A stretch of 40,896 bases of DNA, from positions 1-40,896 of the forward strand of contig JAEYOL010000262.1 in NCBI GenBank assembly GCA_023411775.1. Reading direction: 5' to 3'. The position numbers and the translations under genes were made by a program. The notes beneath the pieces were generated by a model. It did no database searches. It was not told where the DNA came from and worked only from the letters and a program-made list of their open reading frames with translations. This DNA is from Bacteroidota bacterium (lineage in GTDB: Bacteria > Bacteroidota > Bacteroidia > Chitinophagales > Chitinophagaceae). The number at the start of each line of letters is the position of its first letter. Positions within the stretch are counted from its first letter, which is position 1. Shown here one piece after another: positions 8,399 through 15,611 of this stretch.

Positions 8399-8986
8399 AT
8401 GAAGAGCAATTTGAAACTGTGGAGTGGATGGTTGGGTGTCGTCTTCTTGCTTGCAAGTTGTGCTTCCACTGCGCATATAGAAAAAGACGACAATACCGAT
8501 TTTACTAAATATAAAACATACGCCTGGGTAGAAAAAGAGAGTAGCGACAAAAAGGAAAATAGAAAAAATGACCTGGCTGAACAGAAAGTTCGGGATGCAG
8601 TCAGTAAAGAACTGGAAAAGACGGCAGGATGGCGGGAATCTAAATCTAACCCCGATGTTTTACTGAGCTATGACCTTTTGGTAGAACGCTCGACTAAACA
8701 ACAGTCGGACCCTGTGTATTCAAGACCCTTCGTCCGTACATTTTATAATCCCTACTCCAGAAGGTTTTACAGGGTCTATTACCCTTCGAGATTTATGGGG
8801 TACGACCATTTTGACGTAAATACCCGCGAAGGGACCGTAACGATCTCCATGATCGATGCAAAAACCGAGAAACTCGTATGGCAGGGATGGGCTACGGATG
8901 AAGTGAGTAACAGGAATATGACAAGTAAGGAAATCCAGAATAGTATAAAAGCCATATTCAGGAAATTTGATATCGCGAAAAACTAA
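8399..8986 (+). CDS. DUF4136 lipoprotein
   Basis: The 195-residue protein starts with a lipoprotein signal (GVVFLLASCAST, acylated Cys at 22). The DUF4136 pattern is clear: DFTKYKTYAW near the N-terminus, a central segment with VLLSYDLLV, and a C-terminal GTVTISMIDAKTEKLVWQGW. The family is envelope-located and of unknown function. A strong Shine-Dalgarno-like GGGAGGA sits just upstream of the ATG, unusual for this window. A perfect GC-rich hairpin with a T-rich tail follows at 9014. Confidence 0.9.
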   Translation: MKSNLKLWSGWLGVVFLLASCASTAHIEKDDNTDFTKYKTYAWVEKESSDKKENRKNDLAEQKVRDAVSKELEKTAGWRESKSNPDVLLSYDLLVERSTKQQSDPVYSRPFVRTFYNPYSRRFYRVYYPSRFMGYDHFDVNTREGTVTISMIDAKTEKLVWQGWATDEVSNRNMTSKEIQNSIKAIFRKFDIAKN

Positions 8987-9010
8987 TTTACTACCCGGAC
9001 GGTTGAAAAC

Positions 9011-9796
9011 TTACCCCGGCATCTGCCGGGGTTTTCTTTTGGATAAATTTTCGCTTCCTGGTTTATATTTCACCTGGCAATTTTCACAGAAGAAAGTGCG
9101 GCGGTTTGTTTTACCACAGTACTTTTTAATGAGAGAAAGATTACATCTTTGACAAATCTTTTTGGTGTGGGCCAACCAGTGTTTCTTAAGTACGAAAGCC
9201 TTTTTCCATTCTAAGAAATCAAAGCTATAATTTCGGGCTTCCCGTATTAGCTCATTTATCTTTTTTTGGGGAATATTACCCATAAGTGATTCCGGATGAA
9301 CCTTGATCCGGAACAAAACCTCGTTTTTGATAATATTACCCACCCCCGAAAATATTTCCTGGTTAAGCAATGCATCACACACCATGGTATTAGGGATTGA
9401 CTTTAAAGTCTTTTTTGCTTTATTTTCATTCCAGCTATCACTCATTACATCTGTCTCCCAATCGTAGAGATCATCGAGCGAGTCTTCAATCAACCGGACC
9501 GAACAAGTAAAGAAGTACATCGTGCCCTTATTAGTTGAAATTGCCAATCGCAAACTCCTGTCTGGTTTGGTTTGTTCATCGATACTATAGGAGCCGAAAA
9601 GAAGAAAATGAATGCGTATACTAAGGCTCGGCAAACAAATGAAAAACTGCTTACCCCAGCTTTTGAAAGCTATGATATTTTTATTAGTCAGTCTGTCTTT
9701 ATCAACTTTGGCATTCCCTTTTGCAGATATTATCTTCCTGCCCTTAAATTTTTCGACTAACTCCTTCAATATAACGATAGAAGGCCCTTCTGGCAT
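9011..9796 (-). CDS. Fpg/Nei-family DNA glycosylase/AP lyase
   Basis: This is a base-excision repair enzyme that excises oxidised bases. The ATG at 9796 was chosen because it gives MPEGPS, with the catalytic Pro2 and Glu3 of the family; an upstream start would bury these. The beta-lysine is K49 (SWGKQFF), the H2TH region includes NQEIFSGVGNIIKNEVLFR, and the zinc finger has CQRC and CENC at the C-terminus. The length of 261 residues is typical. Replacement of the usual Fpg C-terminal ending by a basic tail (SKRKPRQMPG) leaves Fpg versus Nei undecided. The 3' end overlaps the terminator hairpin of the convergent upstream gene. Confidence 0.9.
   Translation of the reverse strand: MPEGPSIVILKELVEKFKGRKIISAKGNAKVDKDRLTNKNIIAFKSWGKQFFICLPSLSIRIHFLLFGSYSIDEQTKPDRSLRLAISTNKGTMYFFTCSVRLIEDSLDDLYDWETDVMSDSWNENKAKKTLKSIPNTMVCDALLNQEIFSGVGNIIKNEVLFRIKVHPESLMGNIPQKKINELIREARNYSFDFLEWKKAFVLKKHWLAHTKKICQRCNLSLIKKYCGKTNRRTFFCENCQVKYKPGSENLSKRKPRQMPG
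9014..9040 (+). terminator. Rho-independent terminator after the DUF4136 gene
   Basis: CCCCGGC (9014-9020) and GCCGGGG (9025-9031) form a perfect 7-bp stem around ATCT, followed by TTTTCTTTT. It lies 27 bases after the DUF4136 stop. The stem is also the last codons of the convergent Fpg/Nei-like gene, so it is a terminator embedded in coding sequence. Confidence 0.85.
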
Positions 9797-9877
9797 TGTC
9801 CATCTTTTTATTGTACTATACAAATAACAAGCCACTGGTCTGGAAACATTTTTGCATGAATAGGGAAATGCGCTTAA

Positions 9878-10606
9878 ATGAAGTGGTACATCGGTTGTTC
9901 AGGCTTTCATTATAAGGATTGGAAGGATGTCTTTTATCCCGAAGGATTGCCACAAAGAAAGTGGTTCGAGTTCTATTGTTCAAGATTCGACACCTTAGAG
10001 CTAAATGTCACATTTTACCGTTTTCCTCAATTAAAGATGTTACAAAACTGGTACGACAATAGCCCGCCCCATTTTGTTTTTGCTGCCAAAGCTCCACGAC
10101 TAATCACTCACTTTAAACGTTTCAGGGACTGCGATGCTCTACTAAGCGATTTTTACCGTACGACGGTAGAGGGTTTAGGTAATAAACTCGGTGCCGTACT
10201 CTTTCAACTCCCAGCAACTATAGGTTATGAGCCTGACCTACTTGATGGGATAGTCAAAAGTCTTTCACGTAATGTTACTAATGTAATCGAGTTTCGACAT
10301 CCGAGCTGGTGGACAGATGTGGTATTTAGGAAATTAAAAAGGGCCGGGGCGGTTTTCTCCGGTATAAGTCATCCTCAGTTGCCGGATAATGTCGTGATTA
10401 ATGGAAGTACCGTTTATTATCGTTTTCATGGGGCGCCACGACTTTACTACTCGTCATATGCAAGCCGATACTTAAGATCGGTTGTTGAGCCTTATCTTCA
10501 AGATGGAAGGGTAAAAAAGGCATTTATCTTTTTTAATAATACCGCAACCCCGGCAGCCATAAAGAATGCCGAATGGTTGAAAACGTTTACACGTAATCAA
10601 AAGTAG
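9878..10606 (+). CDS. DUF72 family protein
   Basis: The 242-residue protein has the DUF72 hallmarks: WYIGCSGFHYKDW at the start, the FDTLELNVTFYRFP segment, FAAKAPRLITHFKRF, the GAVLFQLP motif, IEFRHPSWW and a C-terminal FFNNTATPAAIKNA. DUF72 proteins are TIM-barrel-like and of unknown function. It is transcribed divergently from the glycosylase and converges on the DUF6496 gene 20 bp away. Confidence 0.9.
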   Translation: MKWYIGCSGFHYKDWKDVFYPEGLPQRKWFEFYCSRFDTLELNVTFYRFPQLKMLQNWYDNSPPHFVFAAKAPRLITHFKRFRDCDALLSDFYRTTVEGLGNKLGAVLFQLPATIGYEPDLLDGIVKSLSRNVTNVIEFRHPSWWTDVVFRKLKRAGAVFSGISHPQLPDNVVINGSTVYYRFHGAPRLYYSSYASRYLRSVVEPYLQDGRVKKAFIFFNNTATPAAIKNAEWLKTFTRNQK

Positions 10607-10640
10607 AGATATTGATATCCGGTCTGTTATCTACTTTTTT
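10599..10640. terminator. Inverted repeat overlapping two convergent stop codons
   Basis: AAAAGTAGA (10599-10607) is repeated as TCTACTTTT (10630-10638), with a T run to 10640. The left arm contains the TAG of the DUF72 gene and the right arm abuts the TAA of the DUF6496 gene at 10627-10629. The loop of 22 bases is long, so it is a weak terminator candidate, usable in both directions. Confidence 0.4.
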
Positions 10641-10953
10641 TAGCGGCTTTTTTCCTGGAAATGGCTTTTTTTGCCGGACCCCTTTTTCTGCTGGTTGTTC
10701 GTTTCGCAGCTGTGCCTTTCCTGGTTGAAGATCTTTTCTTTGGTGCGGATTTCTTTTTGGCTGTTTTTTTTGCTGCTCCCTTTTTCCGGGGGACTTTTGC
10801 ACCGGCTTCCCTTGCTTCAGAAAGTCCGATGGCGATCGCTTGTTTTCGGCTTGTTACTTTTTTCCCACTCCGCCCACTTCTGAGTGTACCTCGTTTTTTT
10901 TCATGCATTGCTTTTTCAACCTTTTCCTGGGCTTTTTTTGAATACTTTGCCAT
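10627..10953 (-). CDS. DUF6496 protein with histone-H1-like Lys/Ala tail
   Basis: The 108-residue basic protein has an N-terminal DUF6496-type block (KVEKAMHEKKRGTLRSGRSG, then KKVTSRKQAIAIGLSEAREA) and from about residue 52 a low-complexity tail of repeated KKxA, KRTTSRK and AKKA units like bacterial histone-H1-like proteins. It probably binds DNA or another polyanion; the tail supports that, but nothing shows specificity. It is a common small protein of Bacteroidota and Proteobacteria. It shares a strand and short gap (33 bp) with the copper-binding-like gene. Confidence 0.82.
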   Translation of the reverse strand: MAKYSKKAQEKVEKAMHEKKRGTLRSGRSGKKVTSRKQAIAIGLSEAREAGAKVPRKKGAAKKTAKKKSAPKKRSSTRKGTAAKRTTSRKRGPAKKAISRKKAAKKSR

Positions 10954-10986
10954 ATTGTTTAGTATTTATTGGTTTAATTGGAGGTT

Positions 10987-11316
10987 TTAGGCTGCCGCCA
11001 TACTCATGCATGATTCAGCACATTGTCGACAGATAGAGGCGCAAAGAAGACAATGTTCATGTTCATGCTTTTCACATTCCTCTGCACATGCAATACAGAT
11101 ATCGGCACAGAGCTGACATGCAGTATTGGCATGAGAGCTTTGAAGGTGCATAAGCAGTGCTGCCGTTTTACACATTGAACTGCACTCTAAATCCAATTGG
11201 ATACACACTGACATCATATTTACGTCTTCTTCACGCAGACAGGAGGTTGCGCAATGGTCGCAGGCATCTGCACATTGTACACATAGTTCGATACAGGACT
11301 GATAAGTCGATTCCAT
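10987..11316 (-). CDS. Four-helix bundle copper-binding-like protein (Csp/DUF326)
   Basis: The 109-residue protein has no signal peptide and about 18 cysteines arranged as CxxxC and CxxC along four predicted helices (CIELCVQCADACDHC, CIQLDLECSSMC, CQLCADICIACAEEC, CLLCASICRQCAESC). This is the signature of cytosolic copper storage/four-helix bundle copper-binding proteins, which bind Cu(I) with Cys along the bundle interior. It starts 6 bp downstream of the FAD/Rieske oxidoreductase stop, so the two are probably co-transcribed. Confidence 0.9.
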   Translation of the reverse strand: MESTYQSCIELCVQCADACDHCATSCLREEDVNMMSVCIQLDLECSSMCKTAALLMHLQSSHANTACQLCADICIACAEECEKHEHEHCLLCASICRQCAESCMSMAAA

Positions 11317-11322
11317 CGTAAT

Positions 11323-12858
11323 TTATTTTTCTATTAAGGATTTTATTTCTATTGGTTCGAGACCCGAATTTGCCGGCCCTGTGAGAACATCCCCACTGGC
11401 TGCATACCTCGCACCATGACATGGGCAGTCCCAGGATCGCTCTGCGTTGTTCCATTTTACTTCACATTTCAGGTGCGTGCATATAGGCGAGACGGCTTTT
11501 AAGTCATTATGCTCATCCTTAAAAAGCGCGATCTTTTGATTATTGTAATTAATCACTTTACCCTCACCCGCCGCGAGCGCCGAAATTTCCTCTAATTCAT
11601 CATGGGGGAGCCACTTGCCGACAAATTGTTTCACAACATCTGCATTGTGCTTTATGAAATTTACGAATCCAGCGACTGGTTTGATCCTGTTTGGGTCATA
11701 TACACGCAGGTACGGGCTTTCTTCATTTAGCAGGATGCTTTTCAATAGTAGGGCGGCAACATTGCTATATACCATCCCATTACCACCATATCCTGTTGCA
11801 GTGTAGATTTTACCGGGATGACCGGGCATTTGCCCTATATACGGCAGTCCATCAGCAGGTTCAAAATACTGTGAAGACCAACGGTAGGCAATAGCATCAA
11901 CATCAAAGTGTTTCCGAATATGCGCTTCAAGTTGACGAAAATTGTTCTCCGTATTGTCGTCATGCCCGGTTTTATGATCGTAGCCTCCTGCAATCAGGTA
12001 ATTTTTCCTATTTATGTTTTGGCTTCGGTAATAGTGATAGGGATCATACATATCATAGCAAAGACCTTCGGGGTAGTTGCTGGTTTTTAAGGTAACTGCC
12101 ATTGCATAACTCCTGTAAGGCGAACATCGCAAATGAAGAAGGTTCACCGTTGGTGGTATATGAGTGGCATAGATCAACGCATTTCCAATATAGTCTCCAG
12201 CGTTAGTTTCCACTTTTATGGTTTCTGTTTCTTCCGCATTAGTAATGCGGGTGTTTTCTGCGATCACACCGCCGGCTTTTTCAAACGCTGAGGCAATGCC
12301 GTAAACATATTGCGTGGGAATAAATTTTGCCTGACCAGCGACCTTCAAACATTTTGTCTGGCTTATAGGAATAGGGATAAAATCAGCATACTCCGCCGTC
12401 ACTCCGGCTTCTATCGTTGCTTCTTTTATTTTATCAAGTTCTTTTTCCTGTTTTTCCGTCTGTGCGAAAAGAAAGGCATCTGTTTCTTCAAAACCGCATT
12501 CGATCCCATAGTCATTAATATTGTTCTTAATGAGTGCTATGGCTTCTTTTGTCGATTGGGCAACCAGTTTAGCTGTTTCCTTGCTGAAGTTTTTACTGAT
12601 CGTTGTATACGGCGTGTCGAGAAGCGTATTAATATGAGCCGTCGTACCACCGGTAGTACCAAAACAAAGGGTATTCGCCTCCAGGACAAGACAATTTTTT
12701 CCTGACCTCTGAAGTAGTAAAGCGGTACTGATGCCCGTTATACCGCCCCCTGCGATGATCACATCATAAATTGTTTTGCTATTGGGCTTATTTACCGGAG
12801 CATAAGGTTGCACACTATCCTGCCAAAGGCTGACGCAGGCGCCATCTCTGTTTATCAT
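11323..12858 (-). CDS. FAD-dependent oxidoreductase with C-terminal Rieske [2Fe-2S] domain
   Basis: The 511-residue fusion has a DAO-type FAD domain at residues 30-370 (dinucleotide-binding VIIAGGGITGISTALLL and LVLEA; late YTATGYGGNGM) and a Rieske domain at about 420-505 with ligands CTH and CPCH spaced as in CxH-(n)-CxxH, then GARY. The conserved N-terminal SLWQ is typical of this Bacteroidota/Cyanobacteria-like subfamily. The substrate is not known; amine or sugar oxidation are possible. It is followed 6 bp later by the Cu-binding-like gene, suggesting a link to oxidative or metal stress (inference). Confidence 0.9.
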   Translation of the reverse strand: MINRDGACVSLWQDSVQPYAPVNKPNSKTIYDVIIAGGGITGISTALLLQRSGKNCLVLEANTLCFGTTGGTTAHINTLLDTPYTTISKNFSKETAKLVAQSTKEAIALIKNNINDYGIECGFEETDAFLFAQTEKQEKELDKIKEATIEAGVTAEYADFIPIPISQTKCLKVAGQAKFIPTQYVYGIASAFEKAGGVIAENTRITNAEETETIKVETNAGDYIGNALIYATHIPPTVNLLHLRCSPYRSYAMAVTLKTSNYPEGLCYDMYDPYHYYRSQNINRKNYLIAGGYDHKTGHDDNTENNFRQLEAHIRKHFDVDAIAYRWSSQYFEPADGLPYIGQMPGHPGKIYTATGYGGNGMVYSNVAALLLKSILLNEESPYLRVYDPNRIKPVAGFVNFIKHNADVVKQFVGKWLPHDELEEISALAAGEGKVINYNNQKIALFKDEHNDLKAVSPICTHLKCEVKWNNAERSWDCPCHGARYAASGDVLTGPANSGLEPIEIKSLIEK

Positions 12859-12909
12859 AGCAATGTATTATAATAAAGCCTCGACAATTACCCTGCCATG
12901 ATAATCTCT

Positions 12910-13488
12910 TTAATTGTTATCCTTAGCTAACAATTTCAATAGTTGCTCAAGTACGTACTGCGTGTAGAATTGCCGAACAAAGAAAGGATCCTGTTTTTCA
13001 GCTTTAATCGTTTCGGAGATGAGTGTACTACCATCACGGGTTATGGCAAAACAGGCAAATAATTCCTCAATATTTTTCTCAGGTACAGGGGAGGCGTAAC
13101 CGGTAATACCGATGCCCCATTGGCAGTTAAAAAGATTTGCTACATTCTTGGCCATTGTGATTGCAATTTGTTGTGATACGCAATCACTATCCATAGCAAG
13201 TATGGGATCTGTGCCGAGTAGTTTTGTCTTTTGTCCCAGGTTATAGGCGGTAATACCTCCCTGGAAAAAGTCCATAGCTCGTTCCGCAATGGATAGGGAT
13301 GTCTGCAATTGCCCCGCGGTCACACTTTCAGCCACGGCAATTGTCTCATTACGGTTTTTCAATAACCCGGCAATCTGGTTCGCTAATCCCTGGTGATACT
13401 CGTGGTGACTATACATTAGTTTTTGAGAAAGATCATGACAAATTGCCTGCCATAGCGATACATAACTGGGGAAAGATTTTTTAATCAT
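12910..13488 (-). CDS. CinA-family protein (PncC-like nicotinamide-nucleotide amidohydrolase)
   Basis: The 192-residue protein carries the CinA C-terminal domain: TIAVAESVTAGQLQTSLS, then FFQGGITAYNLGQKTKLLG and GIGITGYASP. The family removes the amide from NMN in NAD recycling. Two differences from the usual pattern are visible: AESVTAG in place of AESCTGG, and GYASP in place of GIAGP, which could affect activity. With ATG at 13488 it has about 24 extra N-terminal residues; the ATG at 13416 (MYSHHEYHQG) would give the usual length. It is divergent from the WalJ-like gene. Confidence 0.85.
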   Translation of the reverse strand: MIKKSFPSYVSLWQAICHDLSQKLMYSHHEYHQGLANQIAGLLKNRNETIAVAESVTAGQLQTSLSIAERAMDFFQGGITAYNLGQKTKLLGTDPILAMDSDCVSQQIAITMAKNVANLFNCQWGIGITGYASPVPEKNIEELFACFAITRDGSTLISETIKAEKQDPFFVRQFYTQYVLEQLLKLLAKDNN

Positions 13489-13529
13489 TACGGGGAAAAA
13501 ATCATGGAATCGAATAATTTTGATGCTTC

Positions 13530-14366
13530 ATGTCCCTGTTTATTACATCCTTAGGATCCGGCAGCAATGGAAATTGCTACTATATTGGTAATACAAGCGA
13601 AGCTATTCTGGTAGACGCGGGAATTTCTTGCAGGGAAACGGTACTGCGGATGTCCAGGCTCGGATTGTCAATGGACCGGGTTAAAGCAATATTTGTTTCC
13701 CATGAACATGCGGATCATATCTCCGGGATCAGGGTACTTTCAAAAAAGTACCGGCTGCCTGTATACATAACGCCAGACACACTTCGACTAGCCGGGCGGA
13801 TACTCGAAAAAGAGCATATCAGGCATTTCAATGTGGAAGACCCGATATGTATAGGTGAGTTGAGTATCAAGGCATTTAAGAAATGCCATGACGCCGTAGA
13901 TCCGCATAGTTTCGTGATTTCGTCTCGGGGAATCAATATTGGAGTTTTTACGGACATTGGGAATGCCTGTAAACAAGTCATTACTCACTTTAGTCAATGC
14001 GATGCAGCTTTTTTGGAGTCGAATTATTGTGAAAACATGTTGAGAGATGGTAATTATCCATTCATATTAAAGAAAAGGATAAGTGGAGGTGATGGGCATC
14101 TCTCCAATTCGCAGGCGTTGGAACTGTTTACAAAATATCGTGGAACACAATTAAAGTACCTGGTACTTTCACATCTGTCTCAGAATAATAACAAGCCATC
14201 AATTGTGGAGGAACTTTTTAGTAAAGTTGCAGGCAATACCAATATCATTATTGCTACACGATATAGGGAAACAGAGGTAATAGAAGTCTTGCCAGGGGAA
14301 AGAAATACAACTACTTCAACCCCAGTTCCGGTATACAATCCTGCGCAGCAGTTATCATTATTTTAA
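13530..14366 (+). CDS. WalJ/YycJ-like metallo-beta-lactamase-fold hydrolase
   Basis: The 278-residue protein starts SLGSGSNGNCYYI and has HxHxDH (SHEHADHISG), matching the YycJ/WalJ family of MBL-fold nucleases or regulators of cell-wall/DNA processes. Later motifs include HDAVDPHSFVI, IGVFTDIGNAC, FLESNYCENML and LSHLSQNNN, all expected for the family. The last 25 residues are variable. It converges on the lacI-type regulator gene with a gap of 44 bp. Confidence 0.9.
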   Translation: MSLFITSLGSGSNGNCYYIGNTSEAILVDAGISCRETVLRMSRLGLSMDRVKAIFVSHEHADHISGIRVLSKKYRLPVYITPDTLRLAGRILEKEHIRHFNVEDPICIGELSIKAFKKCHDAVDPHSFVISSRGINIGVFTDIGNACKQVITHFSQCDAAFLESNYCENMLRDGNYPFILKKRISGGDGHLSNSQALELFTKYRGTQLKYLVLSHLSQNNNKPSIVEELFSKVAGNTNIIIATRYRETEVIEVLPGERNTTTSTPVPVYNPAQQLSLF

Positions 14367-14410
14367 TGCAGTCGGAAGGGTTGTGTATAAAAAATTCCAC
14401 ATTCGACCGG

Positions 14411-15424
14411 TTATTTTCTTGTAGAATCACGTGCAATGAGGACCGAAGGAATTACAATATTTTCATTAGGAACGCTGAAATTAGCTTTTCCCAATGACCG
14501 GAATAACAGGGTAGCAGCGGCTCGACCCATTTCAAAAGCCGGTTGAGTAATCGTAGTCAGGGAAGGATTTAAGATAGGAGCCGTTTCCAGGTTGGAAAAA
14601 CAAATAACCTTTACATCTTTTGGAATATTGAGTTTTAACTCACTGCACACCTGGTATACCGGGGCGGTTAACTTTTCCACTGATGCGACAATTCCGTCGG
14701 GACGTTTCTTGTTTTGCATTAATTTTTTCGCGAGTTGGTAATTTTCAATGGTGTCGTTACTGCATACCAGCATTTTTGTGTCATCAACAGGACGGCCCTG
14801 ATCCGCCAAAGCCTTTTTATAACCTTCCAATCTTTTATTACTGATAGACAGACTTTTTGAAATTGCCAGAAAAGCAATATCAGTACAACCCTGGTTTATC
14901 AGATGTAGCGTAGCCTTATATCCGCTATCGAAATCATCGGTGGTTATGTGTGCGGTTGACACGTTTTCACAAACCCTGTCGAAAAATATTAGTGGAAGCC
15001 CGTTTGAAATCAAATCACTTATATGATCGGTCTGCGACGTTTCTCTTGAAACAGACATCAGGACACCATCCACGCGGCCACCCTGGAATTCCTTTAGGAT
15101 CGTTTTCTCATTTTCAAAACTTTCATGTGTCAGGCAGATCAGCACATGGTATCCTTTTTCCTTGGCCACAGATTCAATACCATTAATTGCCAGGGAAAAG
15201 AAGCTATCTGCCACTTCCGGGATTACCAGTGCAATATTTTTACTTCGGCGGCCTCGCAGGCTACTGGCGTAAGGGTTGGGAATATAATTGAGGCGTGCTG
15301 CGGTCTCCAGCACTCGTTGCTTTGTTTCATCGCTGATTTCGTAACTATCATTTAATGCCTTAGAAATGGTAGAGACGGAGAGTTTTAGTTCACTGGCCAG
15401 CTCTCTGATATTAATATTCTTCAT
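14411..15424 (-). CDS. LacI-family transcriptional regulator of the inositol locus
   Basis: The 337-residue protein has an N-terminal LacI helix-turn-helix (IRELASELKLSVSTISKALN, about residues 4-23), a hinge region with NPYASSLRGRRSKNIALV, and a periplasmic-binding-protein-like effector domain to the C-terminus (QGGRVDGVLMS, FFDRV, TTDDFDSGYKAT). The ATG at 15424 gives MKNINIREL and is preferred over a TTG two codons earlier. It is divergent from susC. Two operator-like boxes lie 27-57 bp upstream of its start, so auto-regulation and control of the operon are likely. The effector would be inositol or a pathway intermediate (inference). Confidence 0.92.
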   Translation of the reverse strand: MKNINIRELASELKLSVSTISKALNDSYEISDETKQRVLETAARLNYIPNPYASSLRGRRSKNIALVIPEVADSFFSLAINGIESVAKEKGYHVLICLTHESFENEKTILKEFQGGRVDGVLMSVSRETSQTDHISDLISNGLPLIFFDRVCENVSTAHITTDDFDSGYKATLHLINQGCTDIAFLAISKSLSISNKRLEGYKKALADQGRPVDDTKMLVCSNDTIENYQLAKKLMQNKKRPDGIVASVEKLTAPVYQVCSELKLNIPKDVKVICFSNLETAPILNPSLTTITQPAFEMGRAAATLLFRSLGKANFSVPNENIVIPSVLIARDSTRK

Positions 15425-15451
15425 GGGCAAATAAGCAGTTAAAACAGCCTG

Positions 15452-15481
15452 GAAAACGGTTGGGCGACGAAAACGGTTTCG
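15452..15481. promoter_or_regulatory. Tandem LacI-type operator boxes
   Basis: CGAAAACGGTTTCG at 15468-15481 is a 14-bp near-perfect palindrome with central CG (CGAAAnCGnTTTCG), the shape of LacI-family operators. A second copy of its core, GAAAACGGTT, occurs at 15452-15461 as a direct repeat, 17 bp centre to centre, which is close to one and a half helical turns. Both lie between the divergent regulator and susC, the expected place. Binding by the 14411-15424 protein is inferred. Confidence 0.7.
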
Positions 15482-15540
15482 TAAATAAAGCTAATGTAAT
15501 ATCGAAAAATTAACTCAAAAAAAACCAATTTGAGAGAGCA

Positions 15541-15575
15541 TTTAACATTCTGGTAAAAGGGTTTGGTTATCCTTG
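15541..15575 (+). promoter_or_regulatory. Candidate susC-operon promoter
   Basis: TATCCTTG at 15568-15575 matches the Bacteroidota -7 consensus TAnnTTTG in 7 of 8 positions. A TTTA at 15541-15544 stands in for the -33 TTTG box, with 23 bases between. Transcription would start about 30 bases before the susC ATG. The upstream box is weak, so this is a candidate only. Confidence 0.3.
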
Positions 15576-15611
15576 CCATATTAATTAATAACCAAGACTA
15601 AACTTCTTCCA

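Noticed and set aside
10661..10990. 109-codon hydrophobic open frame, plus strand
   Set aside because: Complement of the Lys/Ala-rich DUF6496 gene, which reads as Phe/Leu-rich on the other strand.
12310..12705. 131-codon open frame, plus strand, Cys/Phe-rich
   Set aside because: Antisense of the FAD domain of a clear oxidoreductase.
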